64,000 nt of DNA. Source: Ptychodera flava. Lineage: Eukaryota; Hemichordata; Enteropneusta; Ptychoderidae. The number at the start of each line of letters is the position of its first letter. The first letter of the stretch is position 1. The notes beneath the pieces are model-generated. The model had not been told where the DNA came from. It worked only from the letters and a program-made list of their open reading frames with translations, and ran no database searches. The position numbers were made by a program, and so were the translations under genes. Shown here in pieces: positions 1 to 10,529 of the stretch. The stretch covers positions 25,250,832 to 25,314,831 of the forward strand of contig NC_091944.1 of the NCBI RefSeq assembly GCF_041260155.1, written 5' to 3'.

Positions 1-1232
1 CCTATTAAGTTTCAGTTACAGATAGCATTACTATCCATTCATTTTTAGAGCAGCTCTTAGCATGACTTCAAAATTTCGATATGACTTCCAATGCCAGTTT
101 TTTAAGAAGTATGTTTTACAGACACTGGCTATCATTGCCTCCCAATTGCATCTGCGTTATCGTTCACTTATCATATTTCATCGCTTATATGAAAATATAG
201 CAAACTACTTACACATGTCATTATATTTTGTATACTTCCCATTTGCCTTTGCTTACACATTTGGAAGAAGCTGATGATATTTGTTTACTGCCGAAATGGC
301 TTTCCGAATATGTTATATATTAACGCTGGCAAATGACGGGACAAAGTGCAATCGTAATAGCGTTTAGTGCGACTTGAAAATCGCCACTTTGTAAAAACAA
401 TATCTGATCAATTTATAAATTTTACAAACGTCTTGGAATATGATAGTATCCCGGCTTCTAAATATGGCCTTTGCGATTACAATAGGTTAAACGTAAAAAA
501 CACAAACAGGCACACACTCAAAACAATTGCAATTGGCGTTTGTTTTTATTGTTGAATGGATAAAATTACTAACTAAAATTCTAATCAGCCGGTGTTCGTA
601 CATAAAAATATTTTATGGCGACCCAATTTTTGAAACTTTAATTAGCACATAAAGGTAGTATTTGCACTCTTGGGATTCACAATATCATTAATAATGCAAC
701 ATTTACAAACAATGCGTTTGATTTTCAAACGTTTTCATTCTACTTCGGTTCTCGCAAAAGACGGTTTTTCTGATTGTTTTCCGTAATGTTATCATTGTAT
801 TACATACTTTTTCACTTGTTGCTTATCATAAGTAATAGATACCAGCTGAACAGACAAGCCGTGGCTGTGATGGGATCACACGTGTCAACAATTCAGAAGC
901 TAATATGTAATAATCTTAAAGCATGATAGCACCGTGCTTACATACTGCCTTATTTAATATGTAATTTTATTGTTCTACACCGGAAATAATTCTTCCTGTA
1001 AGTGGGTTAAAACGATTTTGGGTCCCACAATCGTTTTAACCCACTTACAGGAAGAGTAATTTCCTTGAACCATTTTTGTTTCCATGCCTTCACGCTTACG
1101 TAAAGTTTAAAATGAAACTTTAGAATGTAAAATATACATTTTATCCATCCAAACACCCTTCCTTTCATCACACAATCTTCACATTTATGTATTCATTTAT
1201 CCATCAATCCATCAATCCGTCGACCAACACAG
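1..1232. other. Upstream flank of receptor copy 1
   Basis: No coding exon is recognised. From about 0.5 kb onward it is homologous to 53.34-53.93 kb. It contains the 992-1054 hairpin. No signal-peptide exon or convincing promoter was seen. Confidence 0.5.
992..1054. repeat. Perfect 26 bp inverted repeat with 11 nt loop
   Basis: Arms 992-1017 and 1029-1054 are perfect reverse complements around the loop TTGGGTCCCAC. The right arm has a counterpart in the copy 2 flank near 53.5 kb, but the left arm does not. Confidence 0.85.
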
Positions 1233-1351
1233 AATATTGACGGAAGTCGCAGGTTTCAACTACTTTGACCAAAATACAACTGTGGACGAATCAGCAATAT
1301 TGAGGAAACTTGCGAAAATAAACAATATTCGCAGGCGTCCAAACACACTTG
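1233..1351 (+). CDS. Receptor copy 1 exon A: mature N terminus
   Basis: Acceptor ...caacacAG and donor GTAAGT frame this exon. It encodes ILTEVAGFNYFDQ, then an N-glycosylation site (NTT), then DESAILRKLAKINNIRRRP. Its partner in copy 2 is 53216-53337 with one extra codon. It precedes the beta-1 strand of the extracellular domain. It starts in phase 1, so an upstream coding exon must exist. Confidence 0.8.
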
Positions 1352-3010
1352 GTAAGTGGTTTGCCATTTGTCTTCTGATGTCAATGATAAGGTGAAAGTA
1401 AATTTCGGAGGAATGGGTTACCTCAGTAACAAGGCTGACACCGACAATATTTTCCATAACAAAGCGGAATTTGACCCCGGACAATTGTCCGATTTCCTGG
1501 CCTTCATAATATATTTTGACCTTACGACATGCTTGATTTTGGTGGGATTATTTTTAATTTTGCATAGAATATACGAATTAATAACATTGGGTCATTAAAC
1601 ACGCATCAGTGAATTCCACATACGACAGCTTCCCCGGCTATCTTTAATACACACCTTGTTAAGAGCAAAAATGTGAATGCCAACTTTTCCTAAAACGTTC
1701 TTTTAACTTTTTAAACCATCAAAATTATGAGAAAAGTGACCTGTCTAATGGGAAATTTTAAACAGAAAGCACTTTCTTCGCAGGCAAACCGGTCGACCTT
1801 CACATAAATATTTTCGTAGCAAGTTTTCATTCAGTCTCTGAGACAGATACGGTAAGTACCCTGTCCTTTGATACCAATTTCTGTCGAGTTGTATTAAAAC
1901 ATGGATTTCAATTGATATATAGTGAATAAAATACTAGCCCAGGATTCTAATGGATAGACAGGAACATACCATCACCCCGACAAAAATAATACTCGGTAAA
2001 ACTTACCATTTAAGAACATTCGAGAACAACGTCAAACTGATCAATACAGCAATCACGTATCAGTCTGCGAAGGCTAAGCATGCTCTCTTACTTTTTTAAA
2101 TTCATCGACAGCATTGGTCATATTTAAAGACTGCACGGAAAGACCACATTGCAAGGTTATTCACCAAACTCAGTAAATTTATTTTGCCGGTACCCTGAAT
2201 GATTCGCCATACATGAACGCTCGTATTAGATAGCACACGTGGATAGCATCAGAACTTGACAAAGAATTGCAAATAAAACTAGACGACAACTGCCTTTTTG
2301 AAGTTTTTTTAAAGTTAAAAATTATTTGGAATCTTATCCGTTAAAACATGACAGTTGGGTTTACTGGTCTTTATAACAGCAGGCTAAACACGATCGTTCG
2401 TTTTACGTTACAAACGATGCATGCACGCCACTACCAGATATGTGTATTCTTCATTGACGATAAGAATGGTTTTGTCCTTTCAAATAGGATTACTCCATAA
2501 CAATGTACTATAGACAGTTTTGGAATGACCCGCGCCTTAAACACAACGCAAAGGTCCTTTCTGTCGACGACGACGTGAAAACAATGTTCTGGACTCCTGA
2601 TACCTTCATTTTAAACTCTAAAGAGAGCTTCGTTCATGAATCACCAAAGCAAAATTCACTTTTTCAAATCTACCCGAATGGTGATATACTCTACAGTTTA
2701 CGGTTTGTACATTTATGTTCAATTATATTTACGTATGTATGTATGTATGTATGTATGTATGTATGTATGTATGTATGTATGTATGTATGTATGTATGTAT
2801 GTATGTATGTATGTATGTATGTATGTATGTATGTATGTATGTATGTATGTATGTATGTATGTATGTATGTATGTATGTATGTATGTATGTATGTATGTGT
2901 GTATGTATGTATGTATGTATGTATGTATGTATGTATTTATACAGTTATTATAATATTTAGTAGTATGTATGTATGTATGTATATATGTATGTATGAATTT
3001 ATACAGTTAT

Positions 3011-3099
<89 letters not shown>

Positions 3100-6000
3100 C
3101 TCACAGCTATATCAGATTGTCTCTACACTGCAAAATTCGTGGGCTTAAAAATTGCCCTTTAGGTTTAGAACTCATGTCCCCATGCTCTTGCGCTGTCCTG
3201 TTGGCCTTTTTTCTTCTCCGAAAGAGACCTCGGCTTTACACTTTTTACCCTCCTGAAGGAGTTGTTTTAAGGAATCCTTATTATGTAATTATAAAATTAA
3301 CGTTTTCAATATTATCCGGCAGTGCATTTGGTAGGGCTTCCTAAATGATTTCGGAGGACGTTGATTCGAATCCTACAAGGGTCAATTTTCAAGACCTAAA
3401 GGTTCGAAAGTTTAGACAATCATATGTAGTGTGTGATTTTTGTCTTTAGTTTGCAACACTCACTCGTCAGGAGACAAAACCAGTGTGAATATACATCAAC
3501 AAGGGGGTACACATAGCTATTTACGCAGATGGCTACATGTTTCAAGTGGCGCCATCATATGTTAATATAATATTATTTGATTTAGCCCAGTGCTTGCATG
3601 TACGTCGTGAGCTCGAATCTCATCGAGAGTTTACTGAATTAATATGTGGTCAGCCCGCGAAACAAAAGGCTTATCTTAAACTCTAATGTCTCTGAAGAAC
3701 TCAAATACATCGTAAAGTCCTGCAGTTAGAATTTATATGGCAATTTATCGTAATCAAGACGAAAGCATTGTGAGTACATTAACAGCTTTTGTTTTGAAGG
3801 GTTTATGCTCTTCGTCAGCAGAAAGTTATTATGGACATTTCTTATACTTTCATGCGCGGTTTGACTTCAGTACGCAACAACATTTTTAACTTATATCGTA
3901 TAAACTGGCTTTGCACTACGTATGTTGCATTAACATTTAGGAAACAAGTGATGCGGGGAGGAGGAAAAGCAGGCAATTTTTTCCGGTTAATTTTCCATCA
4001 TCTTAATTTGTACTTACTTCTCAGGATGTCACTCACGTTAACATGTTACATGAACTTGAGCAAGTTTCCTTTCGATCAGCAAGACTGTGGAATGAAGATT
4101 ATGTCATGTAAGAATGAAACCTAATTGTTGAAAGTTTTCTGCCTTTTTATTTTAATGTGTATAGTTGTATGCCTAACGGTGTGACGCTTGATTTCTTTCT
4201 CGTTTCTGATTAACATTTTGTGACTGTCCTTATATTATTTCTGACAAATGAAATGAGTTCGTTTTCTGTCAGCCCTTTCCAAAACGTCTATGCTCAATGT
4301 CGTCCAAAAGCCGTGCAAAGGAGAGATTCATTCTTATTCTGATAAGCTCAAAGTATTTAAAATCTTTGTTTTGCGTCCCCACCCGCTTAGGTTTTTAAGG
4401 TTTCCATGAAAAATACACACAGTGTATTTGAATAGGACATTTTAGGACATGACCGCTTAGTTTTTCAGAACTAATATTTTGTTACAATATTTTTATTTGC
4501 TGCAATCAAATCACATTGTGTTATTTTTCTTGTGTGTGTTTTTCAGCCGCTTAGACGCATACCTTTTCCCATTTTGAGTGGACGCAAAACAAAGAATTGC
4601 ACTACTTTGGCCTAACGAGAAAATAATTTTTATGTGCACTTGCTACTTAAGCTATTAATTAATATACATCTTAGGTACAGAAATGTTGTTGCAATAGCAT
4701 ATTAATGACATTTATGCATATTTATTGGTCCGGGACGGACTCGACTGGTTGGTTGCCAACGATTTCTTTTTCTTTGCTCACCAATTTTTTTCTTTCTTTC
4801 CAAATGTTGAAAAATATGTCACGACCATGCTATCTGTGATATTACATGTAATAGTGATGATGATGATGATTAATATTAATTTTGTTGTTTTTGTTTTTGT
4901 TGATGCTGTTGTTGTTTATGTTATTCGGTAACAAATTTATTGAACATTTATATTCAGAGACATACATAGAGGCTCACAAAATGCCTCTCAAATTACGAGT
5001 ACTTTTTAGAATATAATTTTCAAACCTGCGCTGCCGAAATTCGATATGGTTTTGAATTCTTATTTGTTTAGATGCATATAGAACAGACGAGATCATATTG
5101 CATTGGCTCATTGGCGACAATGAACCGGTAGAAATTGAACCAAAAGTCTCTTTGCCGCAGTACGTCGTGACCGGAAGCAACGTAGCAGATGGGGTAGAGC
5201 AATATATAACTGGTAAGAACAAATATGTCAAAATAATACTTGCAATTTCCAACTTCAGTTTGCAATTTTTAATGATATGGTTGGGTAGGTGATATGATAC
5301 CGAACCATGAATGTCTATTATTTGGGACGTGTCACAAATACATTAGTCAAATAGGGAAAACTGACCGACCATAATACACGATGTATGGGATATTTTCAAG
5401 CCAGCAAAATAAAAGTAAGTGCACGTATGTTGTTGTTCTGCAATCCACATTTACAATGCCAAAGTCCGTCGCATTTTAATCGGTCGAGCTGAAGCGCGTG
5501 ACTGACCACAAACACAAAGCAATAGATTTGTTTACATGCCCGCGAATATGAATACTAACAATTCATAGAATAGTAAACATCTTAGCTTCGCAGCTAAAAC
5601 GTAAATTTTGATTTGCAAAAAGATCATAATCAATCACTGTATATAAAATGGAGCACTTGTGGGCCGAGTTAAGACACTTTTCCAAAAAATCTCTGGATTT
5701 GAAAAATATTTACAGCGCGTCGCGTATTGCACTGAACTCGAATATATGTCAAACAGGCCAGCACGTCCCTGTTCAGTTAATACAACACTTACAATACAAG
5801 TTCTGGGGCCCTGTTGTCTTTCGTTTGGGAATTTTTTTCTTAAATTTTGACGGTGTTCTCTGGTTTGTTGATAATATTATGGAAATAACAGACTCCTCCT
5901 TGACCATTAACGTTTATTTATGGGCGCAGGCGAGAGGAAAGCCAAAATTAACGGACTTGGTGTTAATATTTTGGCTTTCCTCTCGTCCTTGCCCATTTAA

Positions 6001-7998
6001 TAAACATGAATGGTCAGGATGTCGCCTTTGCTTGCAGATAATGGGCGACGCCCTGACCGTTAACGTTCATCAATGGCAAGGGTGAGAGGAAAGCCAAAAA
6101 TTAACGGCCGAGGCTTGCCGAGCCCATTGATTTTGGCTTGCCTCTCTCGCCAACGCCCATAAATAAACGTTAATGGTCAGGGCGGAGTCTGTTATTTCCA
6201 TAATACTATCATCGAACACAAGAAAATCGTCAAAATTGACAACAGTTTCCAATGCATAAGACAACGGTGCCCGAAACCTTGTGCAATACGCGACGCACTG
6301 TCACGCGCGCTGTAAAAAGTTTGAAAATCGGGAGATTGTTTTTTAAGTGTCTAAACTTAGCCCAAGTGCTTTCTTTCTTAAGAGTAAATATTATCTTTGT
6401 GCAAATCACAATTTACTTGTTAACTGTAAAGTTACAATGTTAACATCATCATTCATATTCACAGCCATGTAAACAAACCATTACTGTGTATTCGGAGTCA
6501 GTCACATGGTTCAACTCGACCAATTAAAATGCAACGGACAGGTAACATGGTAATATAGTTACTTAACGGTTTCTGATTATGATTCTCTTTATAAGAAAAG
6601 GGAATTTGTCCTCGAACAAAAAGCATGGCCTGCAAGCATGAGTATTTAATTATCCTCAACAACGTGGAAAAACATGATAACTGAGAAGTAGATTACTCAA
6701 AAGTAAAAAGTTACCATTATCTACCATGCGAACCTTATTGGAAATGTTAGTACAAATGAACACAAGATAGCTATGCAGTGCAAGTGAAAGACCTAATCAC
6801 GAACACGTTGTGAAAGATTATTTTGACAATACAAAATAGCACATTCATCCTCGACCCGCAGATAGGTCCTTAAATCATACACATATAGTTGTGGAGAGAA
6901 CGCCTAATGCGATGAACGTTTTGCCTCTCGGGTGAGGTATTTTTATCTTAATAAGGGGAGTTATGGTCGGCAGCATTGTGATTCCAGCGAACGGCGACTT
7001 TTGCTTACCAAGGACTTCATCTTGTACCTGCATTAGGCATTCAACTTGTGAATACAAGTTTTCATTATAAATAGGTTGACCCCGACATGTATTCATATCC
7101 TCTGTAATAAAATGAATTGATCCGTTATACTAGATTGTGCAGGACTGATTAGTAGTTGTTCAGTGTTCAATTATTGTGGATGTTAATATTTTCTAAGAGT
7201 TCCTCAATAATTTTGTATCTTTTTTTAAAATTTTGACAGGAAACTTCAGTTATCTGACAGTCGATTTCCATCTCGAGCGCCTGCTGGGATTCTATCTCCT
7301 GGAGGCATTCATACCTAGTTCGGGATTGGTCGTCGTAGCGTGGCTCAGTCTCTGGATAGATCCCGTAGCATCACCGGCAAGGGTGATGCTGGCGATTACC
7401 ACACTCCTTGCCCTCATCACTCAGTCCAACCTGTTAAAAGGCGGGCTTCCTAAAGTCGCATATATAACGGTATACAACTGCCCTAAGAAGTAGAATGAGA
7501 TCATATCTGCACGACTGAAGATTTGTCCAGATTGATGGTGCATTAATGACACTGGGTTAACACTGTGATCCTCATTAATTTTCATATCATAGATCTATTT
7601 CATTCTTTCGATGACTGGAGTCTGTTCGTCTTTCCAAGCACGTGCAGTCAAATATCTTAAACAGACCTATTTAAGGACAGTAAAAGGATATGATATCAAC
7701 TATGAAATGTTGTCTCGATCTGAAAACTGCCGACAACTACTGACTTCATTGCCAGAAGCCAATACTTTGTTAAACTTTAGTCCTCTTGTCTACAAGTAAT
7801 TTGATGACTTGAGTGATATCTCGATTTCAAGGACAATGCAATATATGTATGACCTGCGCGATGACACATTGTATGGTATGACTTTAAGATACAGCATTGA
7901 TATTTTCTTCGCATAAATTTCGCTGACTATGGCATGGCTAGTTTTTTCCTTCATATATATATATATATATTATATATATATATATATATATAATATAT

Positions 7999-8074
<76 letters not shown>

Positions 8075-10529
8075 GGAAGAGTTTTTGCTGTTATTCTCCT
8101 TTACTTACTGATAATCCTCTTCCTTTTTATACAGGCTATTGACATTTGGCTGACAATGTGTCAACTTTTAGTTTATGTGATTTTGCTGGAATATGGATTG
8201 GTTTACTGGTTGTACACCACTGGGGGCATGGGATCTAATAAATTATGCACAGATAGAAACTCGGTAAGTATAGCTTTCGATGACCGAAGATTGCCGTGTG
8301 CTAAACAGTGAAGGATATGACATAAGACACTTACGAAGAATGTTTCCCCTAATCATAAGTTACTAAACTTTGTATAAGAACAATGGTACCGAGCAATAAT
8401 CTACATAACTGTCATAAGTTCAATAATGACAAAATCTTGCGAACACAATCAGCACAGTACAGATACCCAACAAACAAGTATCGGTATACACAACAAAGAA
8501 AAATGAGCTGTAGAAAAAAAATATTGACCTCAGATGAAGACAACCAAGATAAGTTTCCCGAATATAGTAACCGCATTTTGCCCTACATGTGGCAATCGCC
8601 ATATATGTATGTATGTATGTACGTATGTATGTATGTATGTATGTATGTATGTATGTATGTATGTATGTATGTATGTATGTATGTATGTATGTATGTATGT
8701 ATGTATGTATGTATGTATGTATGTATGTATGTATGTATGTATGTATGTGTATGTACGTATGTATGTACGTATGTATGTATGTATGTATGTATGTATGTAT
8801 GTATGTATGTATGTATGTATGTATGTATGTATGTATGTATGTATGTATGTATGTATGTATGTATGTATGTATGTATGTATGTATGTATGTATGTATGTAT
8901 GTATGTATGTATGTATGTATGTACGTACCTACGTATGTATGTATGTATGTATGTATGTATGTATGTATGTATGTATGTATGTATGTATGTATGTATGTAT
9001 GTATGTATGTATGTATGTATGTATGTATGTATGTATGTATGTTATTTTATTTTATTAAACCTTGTTTAACGAGGGTAGCCTGGTAAGCTTCAGTAAAGAT
9101 ACTTATCTTCTCAAGGGCCCTCAAATGAACATACAACTGATACAGAGCAGAACAACATGAAACATGACTAACATAGCTAGAACAATACAATGAACAGAAA
9201 AAAGTGGCCAGGAGTCACCACCTGCACACAGGAGAAAAAAATGCACAATCACACTAGATAACAAAAACAAATTTAACAAGAAAACTAAAATTCACAAACA
9301 CAAAAAATTATACCCAATAAGCTTTCAGGTAAGCAGTTTTAAAACTGCTTAATGAGTTACTAGATCTTTTATTTGAATCGACATTATTCCACTGATTGGC
9401 ACTATTTACAGTAAACCCTTTTCGATAAAAATCCTTATTTGTTGCAGGAACCACTAACAATTTTTGCATCTTGGATCTTGTAACTCTTTTATGATCAATT
9501 TTGGTAAAAAGACTTGTCATATATTGCGGTGCAAGATTATTTAAACATTTAAAAACCGTACAAACATTCTTATAAACTATCCTATCTGGTAATGGCATTA
9601 TATGCATTGTTTTAAATAAACGCTCGGTCGAGGCATTATACCTTGCATCACACATCACTCTGATAGCACGTTTCTGAAACCTATGCAACCCTTTCATAAA
9701 CGGTGGTGCTCCCCATAAATGACAACAGTAATCCAAGTGTGGTAAAATATAGGTATTATAAAAAAGTTTTCTTATATTCATAGGTAAAAACTGTCTTATT
9801 CTCTTAAGCAAAGCAATATTACTATTTACTTTTTTAAAAATCTTGTCACAGTGCTGCTTCCATGACAGATTTTCATCGACAAGCGTACCAAGAATCTTTT
9901 CACAGTGTACTGGTTGCAATTCCGTTTCACCAAGATTACAGTCTAAAGTTTGTTTATTCAAATGTCTACGTCTTTGTTGCGTTGTTACAATCATTGTCTT
10001 TGTCTTGTCACAATTAATGGCCATTCTATTATTCTTATTCTGTATGTATGTATGTATGTATGTATGTATGCATGCATGCATGCATGCATGTATGTATGTA
10101 TCGCAGTTGCTCGACAGCCTTATTTGTTTATTGTAATATATAAGATTCTTATTCAGTAATAATTTTGTCAAATTTGACCAGTTACTCGGCTTTGTTACAG
10201 CATTGTAATGCATTTGTAATTAACAGGACATGCAAATGGATATGGCAAGATATCCGGCTTCAAGCAAGATGACAAACTCCGACAGGAACGAATCACAAGC
10301 AGCTCTTACAAATGTTCACGCGAGGTATACAGATGAAATGTTGGAAAGGGAATCTGAATTTGGCATATGTCAAAAAAAGTATGCAAACCGCCGTGAAAAG
10401 AAAATATCGATGACCGTTCAGTCTGCATATATTGGCTTTGGCAAACGTGTCGACACAATTTGTAAGGTTACGTTTTTAGCCGTTTTTGGTATTTTTGCCA
10501 TTATATACTGGAGAACATATTATTTTTAA
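1233..10529 (+). CDS. Cys-loop anion channel (GABA-A/glycine receptor-like), copy 1, eight exons
   Basis: Subunit of a pentameric ligand-gated chloride-type channel in the plasma membrane. Exons at 1233-1351, 1784-1851, 2488-2702, 4025-4107, 5072-5212, 7240-7469, 8135-8263 and 10227-10529 join in phase to 428 residues and a TAA stop. In order, the protein shows loop-A motif WTPDTF, a 13-residue Cys-loop (C-YMNLSKFPFDQQD-C), LPQY before loop C, M1, an M2 beginning PARV with a 9' Leu, M3, a short intracellular loop and M4 ending at the C terminus. The Pro-Ala-Arg at -2' to 0' is the family signature of anion selectivity. Exons of 68 and 83 nt match the conserved exon sizes of GABA-A and glycine receptor genes. 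The glycine-receptor second disulfide in loop C is absent, so it is closer to the GABA type there. The ligand cannot be told. The signal-peptide exon is not recognised and may lie upstream of the window. Confidence 0.9.
1784..1851 (+). CDS. Receptor copy 1 exon B: beta-1 strand, 68 nt
   Basis: Encodes (G)KPVDLHINIFVASFHSVSETDT, the conserved first beta-strand of the ligand-binding domain. The 68 nt length and phase 1 to phase 0 borders are the classic family exon. The donor is GTAAGT. Confidence 0.88.
2488..2702 (+). CDS. Receptor copy 1 exon C: ligand-binding domain, loop A
   Basis: Encodes DYSITMYYRQFWNDPRL, then FWTPDTFILNSKESFVHE and YPNGDILYSLR. These are the complementary-face strand and the WxPDxF principal-face loop A of GABA-A/glycine receptors. 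The exon is 215 nt (221 nt in many vertebrate GABA-A genes). An (ATGT)n array starts about 30 bp past the donor, as it does in copy 2. Confidence 0.9.
2731..3097. repeat. Microsatellite cluster (ATGT)n, (CA)n, (TA)n
   Basis: (ATGT)n at 2731-2935 and 2964-2995, (CA)n at 3014-3056 and (TA)n at 3057-3097, in the intron after exon C. The long open frames across it are repeat artefacts. Confidence 0.95.
3300..3660. repeat. Possible tRNA-derived SINE remnants
   Basis: GATTCGAATCC at about 3361 and GAGCTCGAATCTC at about 3608 resemble tRNA B boxes, each preceded by weak D-arm-like sequence. This lies in the part of the exon C-D intron that is absent from copy 2. No cloverleaf could be drawn, so it is tentative. 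Confidence 0.25.
4025..4107 (+). CDS. Receptor copy 1 exon D: Cys-loop, 83 nt
   Basis: Encodes MSLTLTCYMNLSKFPFDQQD followed by CGMKIMS. Two cysteines 13 residues apart with FPFDQQ between them define the Cys-loop that couples binding to gating. The 83 nt size is conserved in the family. The predicted peptide is identical to copy 2. Confidence 0.92.
5072..5212 (+). CDS. Receptor copy 1 exon E: loop B to loop C
   Basis: Encodes YAYRTDEIILHWLIGDNEPV, then EIEPKVSLPQYVVTG and SNVADGVEQYIT. The (S)Y-x-Y-x-T-D-x-I and LPQY motifs are standard for anion-channel Cys-loop subunits. No cysteine pair is present in the loop C stretch. The exon is 141 nt and phase 1 at its 3' end. Confidence 0.88.
5464..6539. 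mobile_element. 1.1 kb nested foldback element
   Basis: The left end reads GTCCGTCGCATTTTAAT and the right end its near reverse complement. Homology continues inward on both sides (5.47-5.75 kb with 6.25-6.54 kb), so the whole unit is an imperfect palindrome. Two further hairpins sit in the centre, at 5901-6016 and 6051-6182. The second has the loop CGAGGCTTGCCGAG. Copy 2 lacks this palindrome in the same intron. There is no coding capacity. Confidence 0.75.
7240..7469 (+). CDS. Receptor copy 1 exon F: M1 and pore-lining M2
   Basis: Begins GNFSYLTVDFHLERLLGFY, runs through M1 (about LLEAFIPSSGLVVVAWLSLW) and M2 (PARVMLAITTLLALITQSN), and ends LPKVAYIT. M2 has Pro -2', Ala -1', Arg 0', Thr 6' and Leu 9' as expected of anion channels. 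Met at 2' is unusual, since Gly, Ala, Ser or Pro is commoner. Copy 2 differs by three residues. Confidence 0.93.
7952..8071. repeat. (TA)n microsatellite
   Basis: Almost pure TA dinucleotides, with phase breaks, just before exon G. Confidence 0.95.
8135..8263 (+). CDS. Receptor copy 1 exon G: M3
   Basis: Encodes AIDIWLTMCQLLVYVILLEY, then GLVYWLYTTGGMGSNK and LCTDRNS. AIDIW followed by a hydrophobic helix ending LLEY is the M3 signature of glycine/GABA receptors. The intron before it is only 665 bp here, against 18.2 kb in copy 2. Confidence 0.9.
8604..9041. repeat. (ATGT)n microsatellite, left part
   Basis: About 440 bp of ATGT units with rare interruptions. It stops abruptly at the 3' tail of the minus-strand LINE and resumes at 10,041. 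Confidence 0.95.
9042..10040 (-). mobile_element. 5'-truncated CR1/L2-type LINE inserted in (ATGT)n
   Basis: The minus strand encodes the C-terminal part of a reverse transcriptase polyprotein: NCDKTKTMIV, then ENLSWKQHCDKIFKKVNSN, then LFYNTYILPHLDYCCHLWG, to a stop at 9308. These motifs are typical of CR1/L2-group non-LTR elements. The 3' end is a TAATAAAATAAAAT-type tail at 9042-9056. The frame is uninterrupted over about 240 residues, which implies recent arrival, but the endonuclease and RT core are missing. Both flanks are the same microsatellite. Confidence 0.8.
10041..10101. repeat. (ATGT)n/(ATGC)n microsatellite, right part
   Basis: Continuation of the array at 8604-9041 on the other side of the LINE, with several ATGC units. 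Confidence 0.9.
10227..10529 (+). CDS. Receptor copy 1 exon H: M3-M4 loop, M4 and stop
   Basis: Encodes a polar intracellular loop from DMQMDMARYPASSKMTN to NRREKKISM, then AYIGFGKRVDTICKV and the M4 helix FLAVFGIFAIIYWRTYYF, then TAA. The loop is short for the family and diverges from copy 2 much more than the other exons do. The acceptor is ...attaacAG. Confidence 0.88.
   Translation, partial: DMQMDMARYPASSKMTNSDRNESQAALTNVHARYTDEMLERESEFGICQKKYANRREKKISMTVQSAYIGFGKRVDTICKVTFLAVFGIFAIIYWRTYYF

Noticed and set aside
2503-3162. Long open frames of alternating MYVC (also at 8383-9086 and, as MYVC or IHTY, 50272-50933)
   Set aside because: They are translations of (ATGT)n microsatellite read in several frames at once. 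Only the exon C part is real coding sequence.
3300-3660. Functional tRNA genes
   Set aside because: B-box-like strings are present but no cloverleaf or A box of acceptable quality. At most these are SINE remnants.
4974-5265. Open frames opposite exon E in both copies
   Set aside because: They are antisense shadows of the conserved receptor exon.
6875-7100. Antisense exon candidate in the exon E-F intron (LYSQVECLMQVQDEVLG with GTAAGC), also at 47.9-48.0 kb
   Set aside because: Present in both arms with splice-like borders, but compensating indels shift the frame in its first half and the sequence beyond the putative donor is equally similar. It looks like ordinary intron homology.
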